NCBI GenBank assembly: GCA_046263255.1
Contig: JBHELD010000033.1
Span: 1 to 64,000 of the forward strand
Length of the DNA: 64,000 nt
Direction: 5' to 3'
Source of the DNA: JALZEG01 sp046263255
GTDB taxonomy: Bacteria; Actinomycetota; CADDZG01; WHSQ01
Each line of letters begins with the position of its first letter. Position 1 is the first letter of the stretch. A model generated the notes under the pieces. The model had not been told where the DNA came from, made no database searches, and saw only the letters and a program-made list of their open reading frames with translations. The position numbers and the translations under genes were made by a program. Shown piece after piece: positions 51,670 to 59,268 of the stretch.

Positions 51670-52631
51670 GCCGCGAGCCCCAGCTCGGTCCACGCGAGCG
51701 CGGCGGCGCCGACGATCCCGGCGTCGCCGCGCAACGTCGCGACGTCGAGCCTCATCGGCCTGCGTCGCTGAGCCTGCATCATCCGGTTCAACTGGTCGCG
51801 GGCGGGGCCGAGATACGGCTCGCCGGCGTTCACGACGCTCCCGCCGAGGACGACGAGCTCGGGGTCGAAGACGTTCACCGCGTTCGAGAGCCCGATGCCG
51901 AGCGCGGTCCCGGCCTTCCTCAACACCTCGCGCGCCGTCTGGTCGTACTCGCGCGCGGCCTTGGCGACTGCCTCTGCGGTGATGTCGCCTCCCGGGGCCG
52001 CGAAGGCCGCGATCGCCGACTCGGGATCCTTCCCCAGCGCGACGTGAGCGAGCCGGGCGATCGCGGATCCGGACGTCAGCTGCTCGAGACACCCGCGCAG
52101 CCCGCAGGGACACGAAGGTCCGGCGGGATCGACGACGGTGTGGCCGAGCTCGGCGCCGGCGCCCGTCGATCCGCGCAGCAGCGTTCCGCCCGCGACGATC
52201 CCGCTCCCGATCCCGGTGCCGACGGTGATCATGACGACGTCGTCGGCGCCGGGACAGCAGCCGAACGTGCGCTCTCCCCACACCGCCGCGTTCGCGTCGT
52301 TGTCGACGAAGACCGGCAAGCCCGTCCGCTCGCGCACCGCGGCCCCGAGCTGGGGGTCGTCGTAGACCACGTTCGGCGAGAACGTCACGGCGCCGGCCGC
52401 GAAGTCCACGAACCCCGCGGCGCCCACGCCGACCGCGGCGACCTCCCGCCGGTCTCGTGCGGCGCGCTCCAGGACGTCCTCCACGACGGACAGGACGGTC
52501 TTGGTCGCGGCCGCGGGATCGGTGGGACGGTCGAGGCGATCCACCACCTCGCCACCGCGCGCCACCGCGGCGGCCTTCACCGCCGTGCCGCCGACGTCGA
52601 CCCCGATCACGACCGCCGCGCCTCCCTGCAT
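51666..52631 (-). CDS. ROK-family glucokinase
   Basis: 321 residues. Phosphate loop VIGVDVGGTAVKAA, sugar-binding VFVDNDANAAVWGE, GTGIGSGIV, and the ROK zinc motif CPCGLRGCLEQ with nearby ELGH are all visible. It phosphorylates glucose (or a related hexose) with ATP and may double as a regulator, though it lacks a helix-turn-helix. It starts a four-gene operon and diverges from the SH3-MBL gene. Confidence 0.92.
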   Translation of the reverse strand: MQGGAAVVIGVDVGGTAVKAAAVARGGEVVDRLDRPTDPAAATKTVLSVVEDVLERAARDRREVAAVGVGAAGFVDFAAGAVTFSPNVVYDDPQLGAAVRERTGLPVFVDNDANAAVWGERTFGCCPGADDVVMITVGTGIGSGIVAGGTLLRGSTGAGAELGHTVVDPAGPSCPCGLRGCLEQLTSGSAIARLAHVALGKDPESAIAAFAAPGGDITAEAVAKAAREYDQTAREVLRKAGTALGIGLSNAVNVFDPELVVLGGSVVNAGEPYLGPARDQLNRMMQAQRRRPMRLDVATLRGDAGIVGAAALAWTELGLAA

Positions 52632-52777
52632 ACGCCGAGGATACGGCGGGAGGCGCCCGAGGCGGCGACGCCTGCGACCCGCCGGGTCCGGTTAACGAGC
52701 CTCTTTACAGCGACCGGCCCGGTGTGACTTGATGAGGAAGGGAGCCCCGCGGCACGCCGACCTCCGGAGGTGCGACC

Positions 52778-54208
52778 ATCCGCTACGTCGACCCCTATGA
52801 GACGGTCCTCCGCGACGCGGCAGGTAAGGCGATCAAGACGTTGTTGTGGGGCGACCCCGTCCACGTCGTCGCCGAGGACGGCGACCGCACCGAGGTCCGC
52901 GCCCGCACCGCGACCGGGTTCGTCGAGACGAGCCACCTCACAGACCGCAGCCTCCTCGAGGTCTACGTCATCGACGTGGGACAGGGCGACGGCATCCTGA
53001 TGCGCACACCGGACGACTGCTGGCACATGATCGACGCCGGGCGCCGCGCCGAGGACCAGACCACGAAGAAGGGTGCCGCCAACTTCCTCCGGTGGAAGTT
53101 CCTCGACGACCTCGAGGAGGAGTCGGTGTCGCTGAGGTCGGCGATCACGACGCACCCCGACTCGGATCACTTTGCAGGGTTCATCGACGTGCTGTCGGGG
53201 ACGGTGCCGTTCCGCGACTCCTTCCCGGTGCAGGTCGACCGGTTCTTCCACTCCGGGTTGGGGAGGTTCGGCGAGGGACCGGAGCTCGGAGCCGAGACGG
53301 ACGGGAAGGTCGCGCCGTTCCCGCAGGGGTTCAAGGGCATCCGCGAGAACGGCTCCTTCTACACCGAGCTTCTCGACGGCGCCGACGACTTCGCGGACCC
53401 GTCTCACGAGCTCATGGACGAGTTCGGCGAGTACGCCGCGCTGGTCGCAACGGTGCCGGACGAGGTGCGCCGTCTCTCGTATGGGGACCGGTACCTACCG
53501 GGCTATGCCCCCGGCGACGGCGACGTCGTGATCCACGTCCTCGGCCCGGTCGTCGAGGAGTACGCGCCGGGGCAATCGGGTCTCCGCAAGCTGGGGTCCA
53601 ACTCCGTGACGCTCAACGGCCATTCGATCGTCCTCCGGGTCGACTTCGGCGACGTCCGCATCCTGCTGACGGGCGATCTCAACACGCAGTCGCAGAAGCT
53701 GCTGCGCAGCTACCACGCCGACGAGGAGCTCGAGGTGGATGTCGCGAAGGCGTGTCACCACGGCGCCGAGGACGTGGACCTCGAGTTCGTGAAGGCGATG
53801 GCCGCGCGCGCGACGGTCATATCGTCCGGGGACGACGAGAACTACGCGCATCCACGTCCCGTCCTGATGGGCGCGGCGGGACTCTACGGCCGCGAGTCGA
53901 AGCCCGCGACCGGGAGCGGGACGATGCCGCCGCTGCTCTACTCGACCGAGCTCTCCCGCGCGGTAAAGCTCGCGTACCCCTACCGGATCGGGCCGATCGA
54001 CCGCAGCGCGTCCCTGGACCCGCGCGACTTCCGGATCCGCACGGACAGGAGGGCCGACGTGTGGTGGCCGCTCGCGACGGCCAGCCTGGCGACCGACCTC
54101 GTCTACGGGCTCGTAAACGTGAGGACCGACGGCAAGACTGTCTTGTGCGCGACGCTCGAGGAGAAGGGGGACGACTTCGACGTCAAGACCTTCCGCGTGA
54201 CCGGGTAG
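52778..54208 (+). CDS. SH3-domain plus metallo-beta-lactamase (ComEC-like) protein
   Basis: 476 residues if started at ATC 52778. The first 60 residues read as a bacterial SH3 barrel (YVDPYETVLRDAAGKAIKTL, then WGDPVHVV, GFVETSHL). The rest is a metallo-beta-lactamase fold: VYVIDVGQGDGILMRTP, THPDSDHFAGF (His126, Asp130, His131), LLTGDLN, ACHHGAEDV and SGDDENYAHPRP, like the hydrolase part of ComEC. The frame has no ATG, GTG or TTG before the SH3 barrel; GGAGG sits seven bases before the ATC. TTG 52841 is the first standard start but would cut the barrel. It diverges from the ROK gene. Confidence 0.75.
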   Translation: MRYVDPYETVLRDAAGKAIKTLLWGDPVHVVAEDGDRTEVRARTATGFVETSHLTDRSLLEVYVIDVGQGDGILMRTPDDCWHMIDAGRRAEDQTTKKGAANFLRWKFLDDLEEESVSLRSAITTHPDSDHFAGFIDVLSGTVPFRDSFPVQVDRFFHSGLGRFGEGPELGAETDGKVAPFPQGFKGIRENGSFYTELLDGADDFADPSHELMDEFGEYAALVATVPDEVRRLSYGDRYLPGYAPGDGDVVIHVLGPVVEEYAPGQSGLRKLGSNSVTLNGHSIVLRVDFGDVRILLTGDLNTQSQKLLRSYHADEELEVDVAKACHHGAEDVDLEFVKAMAARATVISSGDDENYAHPRPVLMGAAGLYGRESKPATGSGTMPPLLYSTELSRAVKLAYPYRIGPIDRSASLDPRDFRIRTDRRADVWWPLATASLATDLVYGLVNVRTDGKTVLCATLEEKGDDFDVKTFRVTG

Positions 54209-54279
54209 ACGACGCCGCCTGGGCGGGTTGCTGCGAGCGCTCGTCCGGAGTCGACAGGATCCGGCGGCGCAGCCGCGCG

Positions 54280-54561
54280 TCAGCCGGCGTCGATGCGCCG
54301 GACGTTCGACGGATGCGGTGGCGCCTCGGACTCCGGCGCGGGGGGCGGCGCCACGACGTGCGCGGCCTCCTCGATCAGGATGCCCGCAGCCGACAGCAGC
54401 TCGCGCGCGGCCGCGGCCAGGTGCTCCATCACCTCGGGATGCGTCTTGCGGACGACCGCAACCGTCGCGCAGAACGGGCAGTAGGAGCAGTCCGAGGGAT
54501 GCGAGGGCGGGCGGTCGCCGAAGAGGTCGCTGTACCGCGCCGCCCGCTCGTGCTCGCTCAC
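54280..54561 (-). CDS. small CxxC protein of the actinobacterial SRPBCC/glucokinase cluster
   Basis: 93 residues. A CSYCPFC motif near residue 25 is followed by the ATVAVVRKTHPEVMEHLAAAARELLSAAG helices and a Pro-rich tail. The same kind of protein (DUF5304-like in my recollection) is found between the metallophosphatase/SRPBCC genes and a ROK kinase in many actinobacteria. Function unknown; the cysteines could bind zinc. It lies 9 bp downstream of the SRPBCC stop. Confidence 0.7.
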   Translation of the reverse strand: MSEHERAARYSDLFGDRPPSHPSDCSYCPFCATVAVVRKTHPEVMEHLAAAARELLSAAGILIEEAAHVVAPPPAPESEAPPHPSNVRRIDAG

Positions 54562-54570
54562 CGGCGCAAC

Positions 54571-55005
54571 CTACCTGCTCTCGACACGTTTCTTCAGGTC
54601 CTCGAGCGCGCCGCGCACGATCGCCCGCTGTGCCTGGCGCTTCAGCAGCTTCGGGATCGGGAATCCGGGATCCACCGCGGTCTCGTACACGACCTCGGTC
54701 ACGTCGTCGAACTCGTCGAACGTGTACGACCCCCTCAGCTCTTTCACGTCGCCGTCGACGAGGTCCCACGAGAACGACCGAGGGGCATCCGAGTAGTCGT
54801 AGCCGAGCGTGTACGACACGACCTTGACCTTCGCGTCGATCTCGTACCAGACCCGCGTCCCGCGGCCCTCCGAGTCGGTCTCCTTGACCTCGACCTGCTT
54901 GATGTTCGCGTTCCACTCCGGGTAGGCCTCGAAGTCCGTCGCGACCCCGAACACGTCCTCCGCCCGCGCCTTGACGTCGATTGAGTCCTTCACCGACTCC
55001 GCCAC
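54571..55005 (-). CDS. SRPBCC-family protein (polyketide cyclase/START-like)
   Basis: 144 residues. The helix-grip fold opening VKDSIDVKARAEDVFGVATD and FEAYPEWNANIKQVEV, then RGTRVWYEIDAKV and the C-terminal amphipathic helix KLLKRQAQRAIVRGALEDL are typical. It forms a cavity for a lipid or hydrophobic ligand. The GTG at 55005 is 8 bp from AGGGAG; a TTG at 55014 that would overlap the upstream stop (TTGA) is a good alternative. It is in the metallophosphatase operon. Confidence 0.87.
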   Translation of the reverse strand: MAESVKDSIDVKARAEDVFGVATDFEAYPEWNANIKQVEVKETDSEGRGTRVWYEIDAKVKVVSYTLGYDYSDAPRSFSWDLVDGDVKELRGSYTFDEFDDVTEVVYETAVDPGFPIPKLLKRQAQRAIVRGALEDLKKRVESR

Positions 55006-55010
55006 GTTGC

Positions 55011-55796
55011 TCAACTCCCTTCTGCCGGGGCGGGGTGCGGGAACGCCCGCCGGGTCGCCCGGAAGTACCCCACGTTCACGCACAGCGTGCGCCCGACCGT
55101 CGCGACCGACACGAGCGGCTGGTGGACGTGCCCAAAGTATGCCCGCCGCGGTTGGACGTCGCGTATGTACTCGAGCAGGTCCGTGCTCCCCTGCTCCCGC
55201 TTGCCCGAGACGGTGTCGAAGCACAGCTCCGGCAGCGCCGGCGGGATGTGCGAGCACAGCACGTCGACCTCACCCAGCGACCGTACCCGCGCGCCCAGCT
55301 CCTCCTCCGAGATCTCACCGGCGACGTTCAGGGGCGTCGGCAGCGCGCCCCCCACGAGGCCGAACCGCTCTCCCTCGAGCTCGACGACGCCCGCGGTCAC
55401 GAGCCGCGCGGCGGGGGTGCGGTCGGCGAACGACTCCGCGAGCACCGGGTTGTCCACGTTGCCGAGGATCAGGTAGGTGGGGTCCGGGAACGCGGCGAAG
55501 ACCTCCTGGTACTGCTGCCCGACACGGCGGCCGATCTCCGCGCGGATCTCGTCCTCACGGCCGCGCGACCGCTCGCGCATCACCGCCCGCGCCTCCTCGA
55601 CGCGCCCGGCGGTACGGAGGTCGACGACCTGCGACACGGTCTCGACCGAGAACACCTCGGTCAGGATCCCGGTCATCGAGATGTAGTCGAGGAAGTTGAC
55701 CAGGTCTCCGAGCAGCAGGAGCGTGGCGCCGCGCGGCACGGCGCGCTCTAGCGCGCCGGACGCACCGTGCAGGTCCGCGATCAGGTAGACGGGCAT
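55011..55796 (-). CDS. calcineurin-type metallophosphoesterase
   Basis: 261 residues. Metal-binding motifs run VYLIADLHGA, LLLLGDLVNF, LILGNVDNP, LCSHIPP and YFGHVHQP, the full set for a dinuclear phosphatase (the GNHD motif is GNVD). It hydrolyses a phosphate ester; the substrate is unknown. In actinobacteria it sits beside the SRPBCC gene and an acyl-CoA ligase of the FadD15 type. The ATG is only 22 bp from the divergent isoaspartyl peptidase ATG. Confidence 0.88.
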   Translation of the reverse strand: MPVYLIADLHGASGALERAVPRGATLLLLGDLVNFLDYISMTGILTEVFSVETVSQVVDLRTAGRVEEARAVMRERSRGREDEIRAEIGRRVGQQYQEVFAAFPDPTYLILGNVDNPVLAESFADRTPAARLVTAGVVELEGERFGLVGGALPTPLNVAGEISEEELGARVRSLGEVDVLCSHIPPALPELCFDTVSGKREQGSTDLLEYIRDVQPRRAYFGHVHQPLVSVATVGRTLCVNVGYFRATRRAFPHPAPAEGS

Positions 55797-55818
55797 CGGG
55801 GCATCGTAAGGTCGCCGC

Positions 55819-56667
55819 ATGAGCGTGGTCTTCGTGCACGGAGGCGTCGCCGGGGTGCCGAAGACGGAGCGCGTCTCGCTCTCCGCCGGCGTGACCGAGG
55901 GCGCCGCCGCCGGCCGGGCGCTCGACGCGGTCGAGCAGGCAGTCCGGGTCCTCGAAGACGACCCGCGTCTGAACGCCGGGTACGGCGCGGTCCTGAACCT
56001 CGCCGGCGCGGTCGAGCTCGATGCGGGCATCTCCGACGGCACGACCGGGCGCGCCGGTGGTGTCGGCAACGTCGACGTAGGCCATCCCGTATCGCTGGCG
56101 CGCAACGTCCTGGAGGAGACCCCGCACGTGTTGATCACCGGGACGGGCGCGGTCGCGCTCGGCGGGGGCATGGACAGGGTCGCCATCGCGCCGGACGAGC
56201 TCGCGCGCTGGAGGAAGGCGCGCGTCGAGGGGCGCCTCGACGTCGCACGCTTCGGCGACCCCGTCGAGGTCGACACCGTCGGCGCCGTGGCTTGCGGCGG
56301 CACCGGCGACCTCGCGGCTGCGTCGTCGACGGGAGGCGTCTTCGGGAAGATGCCGGGCCGCATGGGTGACTCCGCGATCTTCGGCGCCGGCCACTACGCG
56401 TCGAGAGCCGCGGCGGTGGTGGGGACCGGCGTCGGTGAGATGTTCCTCGAGACGCTGGCATGCGCACGCGCGGGGCTCCTCGTCGAGGCGGGCGCGCACC
56501 CCCAGGAAGCGTGCGAGCGCGTCATCCGCCTGCTCGGAGAACGGGCCGCGTTTCCCGCAGGCCTCCTGGCGCTGGATCGCGACGGCCGCGCCGGCGCGGC
56601 GTTCCGCGGCGGGTCGTGGGACGTGGAGGGGCCCGACGGGCCGGTGGAAGCCACCCGCCTGGTCTGA
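55819..56667 (+). CDS. isoaspartyl peptidase / L-asparaginase (Ntn hydrolase)
   Basis: 282 residues, complete. VVFVHGGVAG, DPRLNAGYGAVLN, GVGNVDVGHPVSLAR and the autocleavage site EVDTVGAVACGGTGDLAAAS with Thr153 as the new N-terminus are characteristic of this family. The proenzyme should cleave itself before Thr153 to give alpha and beta chains. It hydrolyses isoaspartyl dipeptides and asparagine. The forward gene lies in a mostly reverse-strand region. Confidence 0.88.
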   Translation: MSVVFVHGGVAGVPKTERVSLSAGVTEGAAAGRALDAVEQAVRVLEDDPRLNAGYGAVLNLAGAVELDAGISDGTTGRAGGVGNVDVGHPVSLARNVLEETPHVLITGTGAVALGGGMDRVAIAPDELARWRKARVEGRLDVARFGDPVEVDTVGAVACGGTGDLAAASSTGGVFGKMPGRMGDSAIFGAGHYASRAAAVVGTGVGEMFLETLACARAGLLVEAGAHPQEACERVIRLLGERAAFPAGLLALDRDGRAGAAFRGGSWDVEGPDGPVEATRLV

Positions 56668-56687
56668 CGTCGGCGGGTTGGCGGGCG

Positions 56688-57401
56688 CTATCTGTTCGCC
56701 AGCGCCGTCAGGAACATCGACGCGAGCAGCAGCATCAGCAGCCCCAGCACCAGGAACGTGAAGCGCCGCCCGTGCAGGAGCACGAGGCGGGGCTCGTCGC
56801 TCGCCTCGCGGAAGGCGTCGTGCGCCGCGACCGCCCACAGCGCGAACGCGATGAGGCCGAACAACGCGGCGACCGGCGTCGATCCGTTGCCGCCCACTGC
56901 GAAGAACAGCGTCATCGAGACGACCCACACGCTGACGACCGCGCGCGCCAGCGCCTGCGGCCACATTCCCAGGTAGGCGTGGCCGGCGCCCGGGAAGAAC
57001 AGCGATACCAGGGCGACGGTCCCGGGGTCTCTCTCCACGTGCCGCTTGCCCGGAGGCCTCACCGCCTCGGCAAACGCCGTGCTGCACACCCGGCAGGCAT
57101 GTTCCTCCAGCGGGTTCTCGGCCTCGCACGACGGGCAGGTCCACAGGATCCCGTCCTCGGTGGAGCGAAACGCGCCCTGCTGCACCCCCGGCCTGGGCGC
57201 CGGTGCCGCCGGAGCCGAAGGAGGCGCGGGCGGCGCCGCGACGGGCGCTCCCGGAGGCGCGGACGGTCCGGTCACGGGCGTTTCCGGCGGCTCGGGCGCG
57301 TCGAACCTCTTCAGGCACTGGCCGCACCAGGCGGCGTCGATGCCGTTGAGGCCCCCGCACGCGGGGCACCGGACCTTTTCGGGCGCGTGGACGTCGTTCA
57401 T
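56688..57401 (-). CDS. double zinc-ribbon membrane protein
   Basis: 237 residues. Zinc ribbon 1 is CPACGGLN...CGQC (residues about 11-30) and ribbon 2 is CPSCEAENP...CRVC (about 90-110), joined by a Pro/Ala-rich linker. The C-terminal third has three or four hydrophobic helices (VALVSLFFPGAGHAYLGMWP and later FTFLVLGLLMLLLAS). The GAGHAYLG motif recalls TM2-type domains. Function unknown. The ATG at 57401, with AGGAAGAG upstream, was chosen. Confidence 0.8.
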   Translation of the reverse strand: MNDVHAPEKVRCPACGGLNGIDAAWCGQCLKRFDAPEPPETPVTGPSAPPGAPVAAPPAPPSAPAAPAPRPGVQQGAFRSTEDGILWTCPSCEAENPLEEHACRVCSTAFAEAVRPPGKRHVERDPGTVALVSLFFPGAGHAYLGMWPQALARAVVSVWVVSMTLFFAVGGNGSTPVAALFGLIAFALWAVAAHDAFREASDEPRLVLLHGRRFTFLVLGLLMLLLASMFLTALANR

Positions 57402-57483
57402 GCTCATCTCTTCCTTGATCGGCCTCCGCAAGCGGTCACTCAAGCCCCCAAACGGACGGACCGGTCAGGCGGGACGCCCGGGA

Positions 57484-58281
57484 CTAGCGGTAGGTGTGCT
57501 CGGGCCCCGGATAGCGCCCGGCGGCGACCTCGGCGGCGAACTCCGTGGCCGCCCGCTTGATCTCCTCGCCGAGCTCGGCGTAGCGCTTGACGAACCGCGG
57601 CAGGTGTCCCGTCGAGATGCCCAGGAAGTCGTGCCACACGAGGACCTGACCGTCACAGCTCGGGCCGGCGCCGATGCCGATCGTCGGCACCTGTAGCGAC
57701 GCGGTGACCTCCGCGGCGAGGCCCGCCGGGACGGCCTCGAGCACGAGCGCGAAGACACCGGCCGCCTCCAGGCTCTTCGCGTCCTCGACGAGCTTGTGGT
57801 GAGCCTCCTCGGTCCGTCCCTGGACCCTGTAGCCGCCGAGCTGGTTCACGGACTGCGGCGTGAGGCCGAGGTGACCCATCACGGGGATCCCCGCCTCGAC
57901 GAGCCGCGCGACCAGCTCGACGCAGCGGCCGCCGCCTTCGAGCTTCACCGCGTTCGCGCCCCCCTCCTGCAGGAGGCGTCCGGCGTTGCGCATGCCGTCC
58001 TCGACCGAGACCTGATAGCTCATGAACGGCATGTCGCCGATCACGAGCGCGTTCTCGACCCCGCGCGACACGGCCGCGGTGTGGTGCACGACCATGTCCA
58101 TCGTCACCGGCACGGTCGAGCCGTACCCGAGCAGCACCATCCCCATGGTGTCGCCGACGAGGAGAAGGGGGATCCCGGCCTCGTCCAGAAGCCGGGCCGA
58201 CGGCGTGTCGTAGGCCGTCAGCATCGCGAACCGCTCGCCGCGCTCCTTGAACGCGCGGACGTCGTTGACCGTCACCGGCAC
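57484..58281 (-). CDS. panB: 3-methyl-2-oxobutanoate hydroxymethyltransferase
   Basis: 265 residues, standard length. VGDTMGMVLLGYGSTVPVTM, HTAAVSRG, VKLEGG, VMGHLGLTPQSV, and GIGAGPSCDGQVLVWHDFLGI are PanB signatures, with Mg2+ ligands Asp and Glu in VGDTM and LEGG. It makes ketopantoate for coenzyme A. The GTG at 58281 follows GGAGG six bases upstream. No panC or panD is visible in the window. Confidence 0.96.
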   Translation of the reverse strand: MPVTVNDVRAFKERGERFAMLTAYDTPSARLLDEAGIPLLLVGDTMGMVLLGYGSTVPVTMDMVVHHTAAVSRGVENALVIGDMPFMSYQVSVEDGMRNAGRLLQEGGANAVKLEGGGRCVELVARLVEAGIPVMGHLGLTPQSVNQLGGYRVQGRTEEAHHKLVEDAKSLEAAGVFALVLEAVPAGLAAEVTASLQVPTIGIGAGPSCDGQVLVWHDFLGISTGHLPRFVKRYAELGEEIKRAATEFAAEVAAGRYPGPEHTYR

Positions 58282-58344
58282 TGTCGCCTCCTTGTCAGGT
58301 AGCCGCAGCGACGACCAGTGTACGCCGGGGCCTTCGGGCAAAGA

Positions 58345-58376
58345 GAGAGAGGGGCCCCGACTGGGGCCCCTCTCTC
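58345..58376. terminator. terminator of the 218-residue secreted protein gene
   Basis: GAGAGAGGGGCCCC and GGGGCCCCTCTCTC form a perfect 14-bp stem with loop GACT, 20 bp downstream of the stop at 58397 on the reverse strand. Confidence 0.8.
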
Positions 58377-58396
58377 GGCAGATCGTATGAGACGGA

Positions 58397-59053
58397 TTAC
58401 TCGGGAACGCCGGGCTCGGTCTTGCCCTCGCCGAGCCAGATCTTCAGCTCGAAGTCGCCGCCCTCGCCGAAGTACGTCGCCATGTCCAAGGTGTACCCAC
58501 CGCAGTCGGGCGTGATGATGCCGACCAGGTTCTCCGACGTCGCCGTGGACTCACCGCCGTGGTTGCTCGAGGTGTTCGACTGGTCCGCGGGAGCGGGCTG
58601 CCCCTTCGTGTCGATCAGCGGCTGGAAACCGTGGGCCGACGCAGCCGCGGTGCCGTCGGCGTTGTACGCCCAGAGGTCGTAGTCCCGGTGCGTGTCGAAC
58701 TCCCACGTCACGTACAGCCCCGCGGTTGCCGCGGCCGAGTCGACCTGGACGTTCAGCCTCTCGTGTGGAGTGCTGTGCGGGACGGTGCCGGGCCTCACGC
58801 TGTTGGCGAAATCGCTCAGGCCCTCGTCGAAATTCGGGCCGATGCTGAAAGCGTGAGCCAGCGGAGCCTCGGCGGTGTGAGCGTCGGTGACGACGACCTT
58901 AGCGGCCTCCGCGCCCATCTCACCCGGGGTGTAAGGCGCGCACGCGGGCGGCTTCTTCGGCTTCTTCTTCTTTGCGGCAGTGGCGGGCCCGGCCACGAAC
59001 GCCGACGCGATCAATCCGCCGGTCAACACGAGTGCAACGAGTCGCTTGTTCAT
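58397..59053 (-). CDS. secreted Lys/Pro-linker protein, short form
   Basis: 218 residues. A signal peptide (LVALVLTGGLIASAFVAGPA) is followed by a KKKKPKKPP linker and one domain with CAPYTPGEMGAEAAKVVVTD, NVQVDSAAATAGLYVTWEFD, HRDYDLWAYNADG, GGEST and PDCGGYTLDMATYFGEGG. The same domain ends the 441-residue protein next door. The DYDL...GGES pattern fits a PPC-like beta sandwich, and the lysines may bind wall polymers. Function unknown. It ends in a strong terminator. Confidence 0.8.
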   Translation of the reverse strand: MNKRLVALVLTGGLIASAFVAGPATAAKKKKPKKPPACAPYTPGEMGAEAAKVVVTDAHTAEAPLAHAFSIGPNFDEGLSDFANSVRPGTVPHSTPHERLNVQVDSAAATAGLYVTWEFDTHRDYDLWAYNADGTAAASAHGFQPLIDTKGQPAPADQSNTSSNHGGESTATSENLVGIITPDCGGYTLDMATYFGEGGDFELKIWLGEGKTEPGVPE

Positions 59054-59156
59054 CTTCCAATCCCTTCGTGTCTAGCCACAGGTTGGCCACGGGAGCCTGG
59101 GTGGGTGGTTCGGCGATTCCGCGCCGTCTCCTGCTCCCGTTGCCCGAGAACGCGGC

Positions 59157-59183
59157 AGGGGCCCTCCGTGAAAGAGGGCCCCT
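59157..59183. terminator. terminator of the 441-residue secreted protein gene
   Basis: AGGGGCCCTC and GAGGGCCCCT pair over 10 bp with loop CGTGAAA, 85 bp downstream of the stop at 59269 on the reverse strand. It also separates the two paralogous transcripts. Confidence 0.7.
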
Positions 59184-59268
59184 GTGACGGCTCGGGTGTC
59201 GTGTCGAGGCCGGGGTTTCAGCTTTCGAGACCGCACGCCCCGACGTCTGTTCTCGTTCGACTAACCTC

